A stretch of DNA of 64,000 nucleotides from Flavobacterium saliperosum (GTDB lineage: Bacteria > Bacteroidota > Bacteroidia > Flavobacteriales > Flavobacteriaceae): the NCBI RefSeq assembly GCF_900100625.1, contig NZ_FMTY01000002.1:248001-312000 (forward strand), written 5' to 3'. Below are positions 52,360 to 61,100 of this stretch, piece after piece. The notes beneath the pieces are model-generated. The model searched no databases. It had not been told where the DNA came from and saw only the letters and a list, made by a program, of their open reading frames with translations. How positions within the stretch are numbered: the first letter of the stretch is position 1; every line of letters starts with the position of its first letter. The position numbers were made by a program, and so were the translations under genes.

Positions 52360-54369
52360 ATGATAAAAAAACTACTATTACTGTTATTTGTCGCATTGGT
52401 TTCGAACGCGACTTTCGGCCAGCTTGTAATTAACGAATTGGATCCCGACACACCTTCCATAGATGTACTTGAATTTGTTGAAATAAAGTCGGATACACCA
52501 AGTTTTGCTTTAGACGGTTATGTGCTTGTTTTCTTTAATGCAACCAGTACAGCACCTTACGCAGGTACTTTAAGTTATTTAGCTGTTGATTTAGACGGGT
52601 ATTCTACTGATATTAATGGTAATTTTTTAGTTGGAAATGCTCAGCTTAGCCCTTCACCATCAATAATAATTACTAATAATATAATTCAAAGCGGTCCCGA
52701 TGCTGTAGCAATATATTTAGGAAATGCTTCTGATTTCCCAACAAATACACCAGCAACAGCTGCAAATCTTATAGATGCGTTGGTATACAGCAATAATGGT
52801 ACTGCACAAGCAACGGCATTAATGACCATTTTTGGCGAAACAGTCAGTTATAATGAAAACGTAAACGGTGCAGCTACAACACAATCCATCCAACGCAAAA
52901 CCGATGGTACTTACGAAGTAAAAGCTCCAACCCCGGGTGTTAACAACGACGGTTCCGGTATTCCGATAAATTATGTAACAGTTGCTTTTACGCAAACGTC
53001 TTATAATGAAGGCGATAGTTTCAATATTACCTTTACCGCCAGCCAACCGGTTCAGAATGAAACCCTGATTATGAATTTCACGTTAAACAACGGAAACTTC
53101 AGTATGTCGGACTTTTCTGGAGGGTTAACCGTTTCCATTCCGGTAGGACAAACCACGACGCAAACCGAAATTATTTTAACAAATGACACTGTAGATGAAG
53201 GCGATGAGGAATTGTTATTCCGATTCCAGCCGCTTCCTTTTGGATACGTTGCGAACAACGATAATATTACAATTCGTATTTATGACAATGATTATCAGGT
53301 AAATACGTGGGGAACACCTTTAAACCCAACCTATGGCGTTGTTTCCAGTACCGCTCCGGCAGGGTACTATGCTTCTTTGGAAGGATTGTCGGGAGCCGCT
53401 TTAAAACAGGCGCTTCAGGATATTATAGCCAATCCATCTGTGGTGCGATTACACAGTTATGCCGATATCTGGGAAATTTTACGAACTGCCGACCAGAATC
53501 CTGAAAATTCCAATCAGGTTTGGTGCATGTATATCGAACAGCCAATGGCGAAAATCGATCAGCAATCCGGCAGCAGTATCGTCGGTAAATGGAATCGGGA
53601 ACATATCTTTTGTCAGTCCAGAGGCGGTTTTGACGTGGCTCAAGGCGACACGGCAGACGGGATTGGTGTTTGGAATTCAACAAGTGCCACAAGTACCGTT
53701 GACGGTGTTTCTGATGCTCATCACATACGCGCAGAAAACGGTCAGGAGAATTCTTCCCGAAACAATAAAAATTACGGTCCGGTAGCAACATCAACGGTTT
53801 ACGCAGGACCAATAGGAACACAAGGCTCATGGCGCGGCGATGTGGCAAGAGCAGTGTTTTACATGGCCGTTCGTTTCAATGGATTGAATGTGGTGAATGG
53901 TGATCCGTCTGAGTATTTGGTTGACGGGGTAACTCCTTCGGGTAATATTGGCGATTTAGCCACTTTGTTAACCTGGAACACTACAGACCCCTCCGATGAT
54001 TTTGAATTGAACAGAAATAATTATGTATATACCTGGCAAATGAACCGTAATCCGTTTATTGATTATCCTAATCTTGCGGACTATATTTGGGGAAGTCATG
54101 CAGGAGAACCCTGGTTTTCGACTTTAGGAACCAATGATGCTGCTGAGTTGAAATTTTTGATGTATCCGAATCCGGCCAACGACAGAATTACGATTTCAGG
54201 AATTCAGGGCAATGCAAAAGCGGAAGTGTATTCGTATACCGGACAAATAGTGGCCAATCAGAACTTTTCAGACACGACTACATTGCAATTGAATTTACCT
54301 TCGGGAATGTATTTTGTAAAAGTGACTTCAGAGAATAAGACTACGACTCGGAAGTTGATTATACGGTAA
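52360..54369 (+). CDS. Secreted endonuclease I with lamin-tail and Calx-beta domains and T9SS sorting domain
   Basis: Extracellular nuclease of 669 residues. Order: signal peptide (MIKKLLLLLFVALVSNATFGQ), lamin-tail domain (about 22-200, VINELDPDTPSIDVLEFVEI), Calx-beta domain (about 205-310, with NDTVDEGDEELLF), endonuclease I domain (about 325-590) and type IX sorting domain from LMYPNPANDR. The beta-beta-alpha metal nuclease site is WNREHIF with His415, followed by DAHHIRAENGQENSSRNNKNYG. Likely digests extracellular DNA for nutrients. Confidence 0.93.
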   Translation: MIKKLLLLLFVALVSNATFGQLVINELDPDTPSIDVLEFVEIKSDTPSFALDGYVLVFFNATSTAPYAGTLSYLAVDLDGYSTDINGNFLVGNAQLSPSPSIIITNNIIQSGPDAVAIYLGNASDFPTNTPATAANLIDALVYSNNGTAQATALMTIFGETVSYNENVNGAATTQSIQRKTDGTYEVKAPTPGVNNDGSGIPINYVTVAFTQTSYNEGDSFNITFTASQPVQNETLIMNFTLNNGNFSMSDFSGGLTVSIPVGQTTTQTEIILTNDTVDEGDEELLFRFQPLPFGYVANNDNITIRIYDNDYQVNTWGTPLNPTYGVVSSTAPAGYYASLEGLSGAALKQALQDIIANPSVVRLHSYADIWEILRTADQNPENSNQVWCMYIEQPMAKIDQQSGSSIVGKWNREHIFCQSRGGFDVAQGDTADGIGVWNSTSATSTVDGVSDAHHIRAENGQENSSRNNKNYGPVATSTVYAGPIGTQGSWRGDVARAVFYMAVRFNGLNVVNGDPSEYLVDGVTPSGNIGDLATLLTWNTTDPSDDFELNRNNYVYTWQMNRNPFIDYPNLADYIWGSHAGEPWFSTLGTNDAAELKFLMYPNPANDRITISGIQGNAKAEVYSYTGQIVANQNFSDTTTLQLNLPSGMYFVKVTSENKTTTRKLIIR

Positions 54370-54391
54370 TAGAAAAACATCTTTTTAAGAG

Positions 54392-54423
54392 AAAACCATT
54401 CGCTGCGGTGAATGGTTTTTTTA
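54392..54423 (+). terminator. Terminator of the endonuclease gene
   Basis: Stem AAAACCATTC/GAATGGTTTT (54392-54401/54410-54419) with an 8-base loop, then T residues. Confidence 0.9.
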
Positions 54424-54503
54424 TTTTGTAGTGAGCGTTTGATTTCTCCACTTCATTGGGAGATTCTGAGTAAGGTTCACTTTACTCTAACCAATTAAAT
54501 GAA

Positions 54504-54540
54504 ACAAAAAAAGCACTCAAGTGAACTTGGTGCTTTTTCT
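54504..54540 (-). terminator. Terminator of tRNA-Tyr
   Basis: Stem AAGCAC-(T)-CAAG/CTTG-GTGCTT with a one-base bulge and TGAA loop. The A-run at 54504-54510 forms the minus-strand T-tract, and a T-rich run on the right could serve the plus strand. Confidence 0.78.
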
Positions 54541-54555
54541 TTTTCATTTAGTTTG

Positions 54556-54637
54556 TGGGGAGAGCAGGATTCGAACCTGCGAAGATGTAATCAGCGGATT
54601 TACAGTCCGCCCTCGTTGGCCGCTTGAGTATCTCCCC
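54556..54637 (-). tRNA. tRNA-Tyr (anticodon GTA)
   Basis: Class II tRNA on the minus strand. The acceptor stem GGGGAGA/TCTCCCC is perfect with A73. The anticodon stem GCGGA/TCCGC encloses CTGTAAA, with anticodon GTA at 54603-54601. A long variable arm (TGATTACATCTT) is present, and the T-arm is GCAGG-TTCGAAT-CCTGC. CCA is not encoded. Confidence 0.96.
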
Positions 54638-54675
54638 CCTGGCCATACAAGCAAGTATCTTGCTTATTGCGGTTG

Positions 54676-54706
54676 CAAATATAGCACTGTTTTCTCAGTA
54701 TCCAAA
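54676..54706 (-). promoter_or_regulatory. Promoter of tRNA-Tyr
   Basis: On minus, TTTG (54706-54703), a 19-base spacer, TATATTTG (54683-54676). Elements and spacing are identical to those of the tRNA-His promoter. Confidence 0.85.
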
Positions 54707-54761
54707 CATATTTTAAAGATAATTCATAACTTTTTTTTAACGTATTGGGGCTGAATAAAAT

Positions 54762-54789
54762 AAAAAAATCTCCCGAAGGAGATTTTTAA
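54762..54789 (-). terminator. Terminator of the TlpA lipoprotein gene
   Basis: Stem ATCTCC/GGAGAT (54768-54773/54778-54783) with CGAA loop, extended by A/T pairs. The A-run at 54762-54768 is the T-tract on minus. Confidence 0.88.
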
Positions 54790-54810
54790 ATATTCTTTTT
54801 CAAAAGAGGA

Positions 54811-55935
54811 TTATTTTGCTAATAATTCTGCAATTTTCGCTTTCAATTCGGCACCACGAAGGTCTTTGGCAACGATTTTTCCTGTAGCATCAAGAATAAA
54901 AGTAGCCGGAATTGATTTTACATTGTATTGTTTTGCGATACCGTCTTCCCAAAATTTTAAATTGGAAACATGTGTCCATGTTAATTGGTCTTTTGCAATG
55001 GCTTCTTTCCATTTTGCCGCATCTTTATCCAAAGACACACCAATGATGTTTAAACCTTTTGAATGGAATTCATTGTATAAAGCTACCACGTTAGGGTTTT
55101 CCGCACGACAAGGTCCGCACCATGAAGCCCAGAAATCAATAATGGTCACTTTTCCTAACGATTCTTTTAGAGAAACGTTTTTTCCTTCCGGATTCGGAGC
55201 AGAAAAGTCCGGAGCCATAGTTCCGATGGTTACCGCTTTTTGACTTTTGATGAAATCATTTACACGAACACCACTTTTGGTTTTCTTGATATCGGAAGCC
55301 AAAGCGTTATATAGTTTTTCAATTTTTGCAGCCTCAAGTGTCTGTCTTCCGATGAAGTTCTCTAATAAAAGGGAAGAAAGGAAGGCATTAGGGTTTTTTT
55401 CCACAAATGTTTCGGAAAATTTATCCATGTCATTCTGGAAAGTCATGTTTTGTTTTCTAAGCGAATTCATGGTAGCGGTATCGTTCACTTTTTGTGCATC
55501 CATAAATTTCTGTTGGTTGTTTTTCTGGAAAGCAAGCATTTTTTTATAGATTACGCTTGACCCATCATTATATTCCTGAAATTTATCGTTATTGTTGGTT
55601 CCGCTGATTTTGGATTTCTGAATCGTATCCTTATCTACCGTAATAGTGATTTCTCCGTTTTCAAGAATAAAAGGTACCATTCCGGAATCAAGACTTTCAA
55701 TTATAATGAAACCAATTTCCGGACCTTCTTTGAATTCTCCCTTGAATTCGAATTTTCCGTTTTCTACTTTTACAGTATCTTTAGAAACAGGGCCCATTTC
55801 ATTTTGAATCTGAAGAATAGCCATTTTTCCGTTATCAATGCCTGTTGCCGTTCCGGAAATTAAATATTCTGTATCTCCAACTTTACTGCAAGAAGCCAAA
55901 AGGGATAATCCGGCTAATAAAAGAATCTTTCTCAT
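54811..55935 (-). CDS. TlpA-family thiol-disulfide oxidoreductase lipoprotein with DUF4369 domain
   Basis: Envelope lipoprotein of 374 residues, start at ATG 55935 (a longer frame would begin with TTG). The lipobox LLASC is at the end of MRKILLLAGLSLLASC. The N-terminal DUF4369 beta domain spans about 20-120, a helical linker about 120-220, and the thioredoxin domain with WCGPC (DFWASWCGPCRAE) and cis-Pro SIPAT the remainder. It presumably reduces disulfides at the outer or inner membrane. A TACTTTTG -7 element (55960-55967, minus) and terminator frame it as a single-gene unit. Confidence 0.9.
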   Translation of the reverse strand: MRKILLLAGLSLLASCSKVGDTEYLISGTATGIDNGKMAILQIQNEMGPVSKDTVKVENGKFEFKGEFKEGPEIGFIIIESLDSGMVPFILENGEITITVDKDTIQKSKISGTNNNDKFQEYNDGSSVIYKKMLAFQKNNQQKFMDAQKVNDTATMNSLRKQNMTFQNDMDKFSETFVEKNPNAFLSSLLLENFIGRQTLEAAKIEKLYNALASDIKKTKSGVRVNDFIKSQKAVTIGTMAPDFSAPNPEGKNVSLKESLGKVTIIDFWASWCGPCRAENPNVVALYNEFHSKGLNIIGVSLDKDAAKWKEAIAKDQLTWTHVSNLKFWEDGIAKQYNVKSIPATFILDATGKIVAKDLRGAELKAKIAELLAK

Positions 55936-55959
55936 TTTTATGTTTATTTGTTTGTGGTG

Positions 55960-55967
55960 CAAAAGTA
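55960..55967 (-). promoter_or_regulatory. -7 element of the TlpA lipoprotein gene
   Basis: TACTTTTG on minus matches TAnnTTTG, 24 bases before the ATG. A -33 element was not found. Confidence 0.5.
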
Positions 55968-56023
55968 TTTATTTTTTTGCCTATTTATGATCTATAGTGC
56001 TAAATTTTTGTTAGAATTTGGAA

Positions 56024-56053
56024 ACAAAAAATCAGGCAACAGCCTGATTTTTA
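56024..56053 (-). terminator. Terminator of the persulfide dioxygenase gene
   Basis: Stem ATCAGGC/GCCTGAT (56031-56037/56042-56048) with AACA loop, flanked by A and T runs. Confidence 0.88.
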
Positions 56054-56070
56054 TTATTTCCTTATGGTAT

Positions 56071-57486
56071 TTATTTCAAAGTGGACGGACAAACGAATTT
56101 CGTTAATTCGACGCCCGCATTGCGAATTCCGCTGATTCCTTTTTCTATGTTAATCATGTTGTGGTAACCACGTGCTTTTAGAATGGATGCCATGATAACA
56201 GAACGGTAACCGCCGGCACAATGCAAATAAAAATCTTCGTTTTTAGGCACTTCGGAAAGTTGAGTGTTCACAAAATCCAACGGAATATTTACGGCATTTT
56301 CGACATGCTCGGCTGTAAACTCACCCGGCTTACGGGCATCTACTATGGTAAGTTTTGTTTTGTCCTTTTCGGAAGCAAACTGTTCCGGAGAAATTGATGC
56401 GATGCTGTCAGTCTCAAAACCTGCCGCTTTCCAGGCTTCCAATCCGCCTTTTAAATAGCCCAGACAGTTGTCAAAACCAACACGAGCCAAACGGGTAATG
56501 GTTTCTTCTTCCTTGCCTTCCGGAGTGATTAATAAGATAGGCTGTTTCACATCCATGATTAACGCGCCTACCCAAGGTGCAAAGTTGCCGTGCAATCCAA
56601 TGAATATCGAGTTGGGTACATGCTCCTTAACGAAATCATTTTCATGACGTACGTCCAAAACCAAGGCTTCCGCGTCGTTAGCAATTGCTTCAAATGCTTT
56701 TGGCTCCAATGCGGTATTGGCTTTGTTCATTACGGTTTCCAGACTGTCATACCCCTGAATGTTCATCAGTACGTTTTGAGGGAAATAGGCCGGTGGCGCT
56801 CCCAAACCGTCTAACAATTCTTTGGTGAATTCTTCTTTGGTCATGTCGGCACGCAAGGCATAATTCACTTTTTTCTGATTGCCTAAGGTATCGGTAGTTT
56901 CCTTACTCATGTTTTTACCGCAGGCACTTCCGGCACCGTGGTTTGGATATACGATCAAATCGTCTGATAACGGCATGATTTTGTTGCGAAGCGAATCGAA
57001 CAGCATTCCGGCCAGTTTCTCCTGCGTTAAATCCGAAACCAGTTTCTGAGCTAAGTCGGGTCTTCCCACATCACCGATAAATAAGGTGTCTCCGGTTATG
57101 ATACCGTGTTGTTTTCCGTTTTCGTCAATCAAAAGATAAGTAGTGCTTTCCAGAGTATGTCCCGGAGTGTGCAATGCTTTTATGGTATAATTTCCGATTT
57201 TGAATTCCTGATTGTCTTCCGCAATAATCGCATCGAAATTTGGTTGAGCCGTTGGTCCGTAAACGATTTGTGCTCCGGTTTTTTTAGATAAGTCCAAATG
57301 TCCTGAAACGAAATCGGCATGAAAATGCGTCTCAAAAATATATTTGATTTTCGCATTGTCTTTGGTAGCTTTATCGATGTAGGGTTGCACTTCTCTTAAA
57401 GGATCGAATATGGCCGCTTCACCATTATTTTCAATATAATAGGCGGCATGTGCTATACATCCGGTATAAATTTGTTCTATTTTCAT
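56071..57486 (-). CDS. Persulfide dioxygenase-sulfurtransferase (MBL-rhodanese-rhodanese, CstB-like)
   Basis: Protein of 471 residues with an ETHE1-type metallo-beta-lactamase domain (about 1-250) and two rhodanese domains. Metal residues: THFHAD (His54, His56, Asp58), His63 in SGH, His110 in HTPGHT, Asp133 in GDT and His183 in NHGAGS. Rhodanese 1 (about 255-355) has no Cys in its active loop (ITPEGKEE). Rhodanese 2 (about 375-465) has Cys423 in CAGGYRS. This matches the layout of Staphylococcus CstB, which oxidises persulfides to thiosulfate. The upstream regulator and TauE genes support a sulfide or persulfide detoxification role. Confidence 0.9.
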   Translation of the reverse strand: MKIEQIYTGCIAHAAYYIENNGEAAIFDPLREVQPYIDKATKDNAKIKYIFETHFHADFVSGHLDLSKKTGAQIVYGPTAQPNFDAIIAEDNQEFKIGNYTIKALHTPGHTLESTTYLLIDENGKQHGIITGDTLFIGDVGRPDLAQKLVSDLTQEKLAGMLFDSLRNKIMPLSDDLIVYPNHGAGSACGKNMSKETTDTLGNQKKVNYALRADMTKEEFTKELLDGLGAPPAYFPQNVLMNIQGYDSLETVMNKANTALEPKAFEAIANDAEALVLDVRHENDFVKEHVPNSIFIGLHGNFAPWVGALIMDVKQPILLITPEGKEEETITRLARVGFDNCLGYLKGGLEAWKAAGFETDSIASISPEQFASEKDKTKLTIVDARKPGEFTAEHVENAVNIPLDFVNTQLSEVPKNEDFYLHCAGGYRSVIMASILKARGYHNMINIEKGISGIRNAGVELTKFVCPSTLK

Positions 57487-57629
57487 ATATGTAAAATTTA
57501 TTTATCAGAGGTTATATATGGTATCGCTTTTTTAATTATTGATGTTTGCTTGCGCAAACTTGATGTAAATGGCGATTTCATAACGTATTCAAATTTTTTG
57601 TAAAGATACTTCAATATTTAAACATAAGG

Positions 57630-57643
57630 GTAACATTGGTTAC
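57630..57643. promoter_or_regulatory. Palindrome GTAAC-N4-GTTAC, site 2
   Basis: GTAACATTGGTTAC, centred about 150 bases upstream of the persulfide dioxygenase gene and overlapping the TauE stop codon. It has the same half-sites as the palindrome upstream of the Crp-type regulator gene. Confidence 0.6.
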
Positions 57644-58431
57644 AGTCCGAAGAATTCTTTGGTTAGAATAAACAGCGCCATAAGCAATACAAAGTAACCA
57701 AATCCTTTTTTAAGTTGGGCTTCATTTAGGAACTTATTAAGATAAATTCCGATAAAAATTCCAATAACGGATAAAGAGGTAAAGGTCAGCAGAAAATACC
57801 AATCGATTTCCAATGTCTGTATGTCGCCTGTAAAGCCAATCAGAGAGTTTAGTGCGATGATAAACAGGGAAGTGGCTACCGCTTTTCGCATGGATAGTTT
57901 GGCAAAAAAAACAAGAGAAGGGATGATTAAAAATCCGCCTCCGGCACCCACCAAACCGATTAAGATTCCCACACCAAAAGTTTGGACTATAAAAAGAGGT
58001 TTCGATTCGTTTTTAACCGAAGGCGTTGCATTGAACCTCTTTTTCTTCAGCATCGATAAGGCGGCGAATAACATGATGATGGCAAACAATACCATTAGAA
58101 AAAACTCTTTAGTAATGCTGAAACCCGAGACAGAAAAGATAACATCGGGTAGTTTCGGGACAAGATAACGTCTTGTAAGATATACGGCAATAAAAGAGGG
58201 AACGGCAAACAAAAATCCTTTCTTTAAATCGACCATGCCTTTGAAAAAATTTTGTGTGGCACCAAAAGCCGAAGTGGTTCCAACAATAAACAGGGAATAA
58301 GCGGTTGCGGTAATCGGGTTAAAACCAAGAACATAGACTAAAATAGGAACGGTAAGTATGGATCCGCCGCCACCGGTTAGGCCTAATATCAGACCAATAA
58401 TTAAAGCCCCTATATATCCCAAAATTTCCAT
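57640..58431 (-). CDS. TauE/SafE family sulfite/organosulfonate exporter
   Basis: Membrane protein of 263 residues with about eight helices in two internal repeats. Each repeat has a Gly-rich turn (LGLTGGGGSILTVP near the start and IGLVGAGGGFLIIPSLVFF in the middle). It probably exports sulfite or a related oxidised sulfur anion produced by persulfide oxidation. Its ATG overlaps the stop of the upstream regulator gene by one base (TAATG), so the two are coupled. The 153-base gap to the dioxygenase gene contains a possible operator. Confidence 0.9.
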   Translation of the reverse strand: MEILGYIGALIIGLILGLTGGGGSILTVPILVYVLGFNPITATAYSLFIVGTTSAFGATQNFFKGMVDLKKGFLFAVPSFIAVYLTRRYLVPKLPDVIFSVSGFSITKEFFLMVLFAIIMLFAALSMLKKKRFNATPSVKNESKPLFIVQTFGVGILIGLVGAGGGFLIIPSLVFFAKLSMRKAVATSLFIIALNSLIGFTGDIQTLEIDWYFLLTFTSLSVIGIFIGIYLNKFLNEAQLKKGFGYFVLLMALFILTKEFFGL

Positions 58432-59063
58432 TAGAATTGAAGGATTTCGATTTTATTGCGGTTCAGTTTGATTTTTCCTTCCAGCTCCAGACTCTTTAAA
58501 AGTCGGGAAATTACTACGCGGGACGTATGCATGTCGGTGGCAATTTCCTGGTGGGTATTGGCAATTTCCGTGGTTCCCAAAACTTTAGCTTTATCGGTTA
58601 AGTATTTGTACAAACGTTCATCCATTTTCATAAAGGCCAAAGTGTCTATGGCTTCCAGCATTTCCAGTAGGCGGACATTGTAGCTTTCGAAAACAAAATT
58701 GCGCCAGGATTTGTATTTGACAATCCATTCTTCCATTTTTTCAATCGGAATCATGATTAAATCGCCGTCGGTTTCAGAGACTGCGAGTATTTTACTTTTG
58801 CTTTTTCCCAGGCAACAGGTTAGTGTCATCGCGCAGGTATCGCCACGTTCCAGAAAATACAGCAATAATTCGTCGCCGTTTTCGTCTTCCCTTAAAATTT
58901 TAATGGCGCCGTTTAAGAGTATCGGCATGAATTTTACCTGTTCGCCTATTTCGATAAGAATATCGTCCTGATGGAATTTTCTATGTACGCCAACTGCGGC
59001 AATTTCTTTTAATAATTCATCTTCAAACAGATAGTTGTAGGATTCTTTTAACAGCTGATACAT
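58431..59063 (-). CDS. Crp/Fnr family regulator of the persulfide module
   Basis: Regulator of 210 residues with an N-terminal cNMP-type beta roll and HTH (NTHQEIATDMHTSRVVISRLLKSLELEG). Residues Cys77, Cys83 and Cys84 (RGDTCAMTLTCC) form a cysteine-rich loop in the effector domain that could sense sulfane sulfur or redox state; this is inference. No FNR-type N-terminal CxxC is present. It is coupled to tauE and lies next to the dioxygenase gene. A perfect GTAAC-N4-GTTAC palindrome sits upstream near the position of a class II activator site. Confidence 0.88.
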   Translation of the reverse strand: MYQLLKESYNYLFEDELLKEIAAVGVHRKFHQDDILIEIGEQVKFMPILLNGAIKILREDENGDELLLYFLERGDTCAMTLTCCLGKSKSKILAVSETDGDLIMIPIEKMEEWIVKYKSWRNFVFESYNVRLLEMLEAIDTLAFMKMDERLYKYLTDKAKVLGTTEIANTHQEIATDMHTSRVVISRLLKSLELEGKIKLNRNKIEILQF

Positions 59064-59076
59064 TATTTCTTTTTTA

Positions 59077-59084
59077 CAAATTTA
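59077..59084 (-). promoter_or_regulatory. -7 element of the Crp-type regulator gene
   Basis: TAAATTTG on minus matches TAnnTTTG. The centre of the GTAAC palindrome lies 35.5 bases from its end. Confidence 0.6.
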
Positions 59085-59105
59085 GGATTTAGAAAATCGC
59101 GATAC

Positions 59106-59119
59106 GTAACTTTTGTTAC
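59106..59119. promoter_or_regulatory. Palindrome GTAAC-N4-GTTAC, site 1
   Basis: GTAACTTTTGTTAC, perfect 5-bp arms. It lies upstream of the regulator gene and near -41 relative to its expected transcription start. Confidence 0.7.
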
Positions 59120-59200
59120 CAATATAAGGAGGAATTATTAATTAATCAAAAAGGAGTGTTAAATTGTTGGTTTGGATTGCATTTTATTCAAAAAAATGAC

Positions 59201-59230
59201 TTTGGTTTTGTTTAAAATAACATATATTTG
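59201..59230 (+). promoter_or_regulatory. Promoter of gdhA
   Basis: TTTG (59201-59204), an 18-base spacer and TATATTTG (59223-59230). It matches the strong consensus and suggests high expression. The leader to the ATG is about 58 bases. Confidence 0.8.
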
Positions 59231-59294
59231 CTTGCTTTTTTCAGAGCATAAAAAATAAACAAACAAACAAAATAAGTTGTAAATCATTAAAACT

Positions 59295-60569
59295 ATGGCA
59301 ACAACAGCAAAGCCCCAGCCAACCATGTATGAGAACGTGAAGAATCAGTTCGAAAAGGCGGCTAATGTGATGGGATTGGATGAAACTGTAAAGAAAATCC
59401 TTTCTTCTACAAACAATGAAATTATAGTAAACTTTCCTGTAAAAATGGACAACGGAACGGTAGAAGTATTTACCGGTTACCGTGTACAGCATAACAATGT
59501 TTTAGGTCCTTACAAAGGAGGATTGCGTTACCACCCAACAGTGGATATTGATGCAGCAAGAGCATTGGCAACCTGGATGACATGGAAAACCTCTTTAGCA
59601 GGACTTCCTTACGGAGGTGGTAAAGGGGGAATCCAATTGGATCCTAAAAAATATTCACAAGGAGAATTAGAGCGTATCACACGTCGTTTCACTTATGCAT
59701 TAGGTGACAATATCGGTCCTGAGCATGATATTCCTGCACCGGATGTGAATACAAACGCACAAATGATGGCTTGGATTGCAGATACGTATATGTCTACAAA
59801 ATCTCCGGCTGAGCGTTCTAAAAACCAACACGTGGTTACCGGAAAACCGGTAGGTTCAGGAGGTTTGGAAGGTCGTGACCGTGCAACAGGTTTCGGAGTA
59901 GTGGTTACTTTGGAATCTTGGGCAAAATTAAGAAACACTTCTTTGGAAGGAAAAAGATATATCGTTCAGGGATTTGGTAATGTAGGGTACTGGGCAGCTC
60001 ACTTTATGAACAAAAACGGAGCAATCCTTGTTGGAGTTCAGGATGCTACAGGAACAATCTACAATCCGGAAGGAATCGATCCTGAGGCATTATTGCGTTT
60101 CCAGGCCGATAACGGAACGATTTCAGGTTTCAAAAACACACAGGATTACAATGGTGCAGAATTCTTCGGAATTGACTGTGACGTAATTATCCCTGCTGCT
60201 TTAGGAAATCAGATTACTGCCGGAAATGCTGATACAGTAAAAGCGAAAGTTATTGCTGAAGGAGCAAACGGACCAACAGATACAGAAGGTGAAGCTATTT
60301 TATTGGCAAAAGGAATTGAGATTATTCCGGACATTTTATGTAACTCAGGAGGTGTAATCGGTTCTTACTTTGAGTGGCTGCAAAACCGTAACGGAGAAAT
60401 CTGGACTATGGACGATGTGATCATCAAATTGAGAAAGAAAATGGAAGACGCTTTCAATCGTGTGGTAATTTCAGGCGGTCAGTACAAAACAGACTGGAGA
60501 ACAGCGGCTTACATTCAAGCGTTAGTACGTATTGAAATGGCTTACAAACAAAGAGGTATCTTCCCTTAA
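59295..60569 (+). CDS. gdhA: Glutamate dehydrogenase (Glu/Leu/Phe/Val family)
   Basis: Enzyme of 424 residues interconverting glutamate and 2-oxoglutarate plus ammonia. The catalytic segment is KTSLAGLPYGGGKGGI, with the catalytic Lys in GGGKGG and the substrate Lys in GPYKGGLRYHP. The nucleotide-binding loop is VQGFGNVGYWAA. Length and the IGPEHDIPAPDVNT stretch fit the hexameric class. Coenzyme preference is not readable with confidence. It is monocistronic, with consensus promoter and strong terminator. Confidence 0.95.
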   Translation: MATTAKPQPTMYENVKNQFEKAANVMGLDETVKKILSSTNNEIIVNFPVKMDNGTVEVFTGYRVQHNNVLGPYKGGLRYHPTVDIDAARALATWMTWKTSLAGLPYGGGKGGIQLDPKKYSQGELERITRRFTYALGDNIGPEHDIPAPDVNTNAQMMAWIADTYMSTKSPAERSKNQHVVTGKPVGSGGLEGRDRATGFGVVVTLESWAKLRNTSLEGKRYIVQGFGNVGYWAAHFMNKNGAILVGVQDATGTIYNPEGIDPEALLRFQADNGTISGFKNTQDYNGAEFFGIDCDVIIPAALGNQITAGNADTVKAKVIAEGANGPTDTEGEAILLAKGIEIIPDILCNSGGVIGSYFEWLQNRNGEIWTMDDVIIKLRKKMEDAFNRVVISGGQYKTDWRTAAYIQALVRIEMAYKQRGIFP

Positions 60570-60590
60570 TTGGTACTATTTTCAGATACA

Positions 60591-60623
60591 AAAAACCATC
60601 CGCCACCGCGGATGGTTTTTTAT
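60591..60623 (+). terminator. Terminator of gdhA
   Basis: Perfect 10-bp stem AACCATCCGC/GCGGATGGTT (60594-60603/60608-60617) with CACC loop, then T residues. Confidence 0.93.
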
Positions 60624-60635
60624 TTTCTATAATTA

Positions 60636-60684
60636 GCGTTTTCTTTGCGTCCCTTGCGAAAAACTTAGCGCACTTTGCGGTTAG
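60636..60684. repeat. CTTTGCG-type intergenic repeat
   Basis: Four related heptamers CTTTGCG, (C)CTTGCG, CTTAGCG and CTTTGCG at 60643, 60653, 60664 and 60673 in the gdhA-DUF423 gap. They are not part of any gene or terminator. Confidence 0.6.
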
Positions 60685-60687
60685 ATT

Positions 60688-61062
60688 TTAAATGACACTA
60701 AACAGCAAAACCAACCACCCGGCAACCAATAATAATCCACCAAGCGGTGTAATAGGCCCAAGAAATCGCCATTTGTTACCACTCATTGAAGTCAGGCATA
60801 ATCCGTAAATACTGAATGAAAATAAGAATACTCCAATAATAAAACACCAGCCAATAGTTTTTTCCAAACCGGATTGAAATGTTATAAGTTGCGGAAGAAT
60901 TAATAAAACAAGTGCATGGTACATTTGATACTTTACCCCGGTTTCAAAGCTTTTCAGTAAATCCTCACTCATTTTTTTCTTTAAAGCATGCGCACCAAAG
61001 GCTCCGAAAATTACAGCCAATCCGCCATACAAAGCGCCAAATGCTAAAATGGTTTCTTTCAT
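60688..61062 (-). CDS. DUF423 membrane protein
   Basis: Inner-membrane protein of 124 residues with four helices. Diagnostic stretches are FGAFGAHALKKKM, the GVKYQMYHALVLL segment and FSFSIYGLCLT...LGPITPLGGLLLVAGW. Function of the family (YwdK/YgdD-like) is unknown. Confidence 0.92.
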   Translation of the reverse strand: MKETILAFGALYGGLAVIFGAFGAHALKKKMSEDLLKSFETGVKYQMYHALVLLILPQLITFQSGLEKTIGWCFIIGVFLFSFSIYGLCLTSMSGNKWRFLGPITPLGGLLLVAGWLVLLFSVI

Positions 61063-61100
61063 AATATTGTTTTTTCAAAGATAATTAATACTATGTGTAT

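Noticed and set aside
53423..53848. Long open frame on the minus strand opposite the endonuclease domain
   Set aside because: It is a shadow of the well-supported nuclease gene, with a Cys/Arg/His-rich composition typical of antisense frames.
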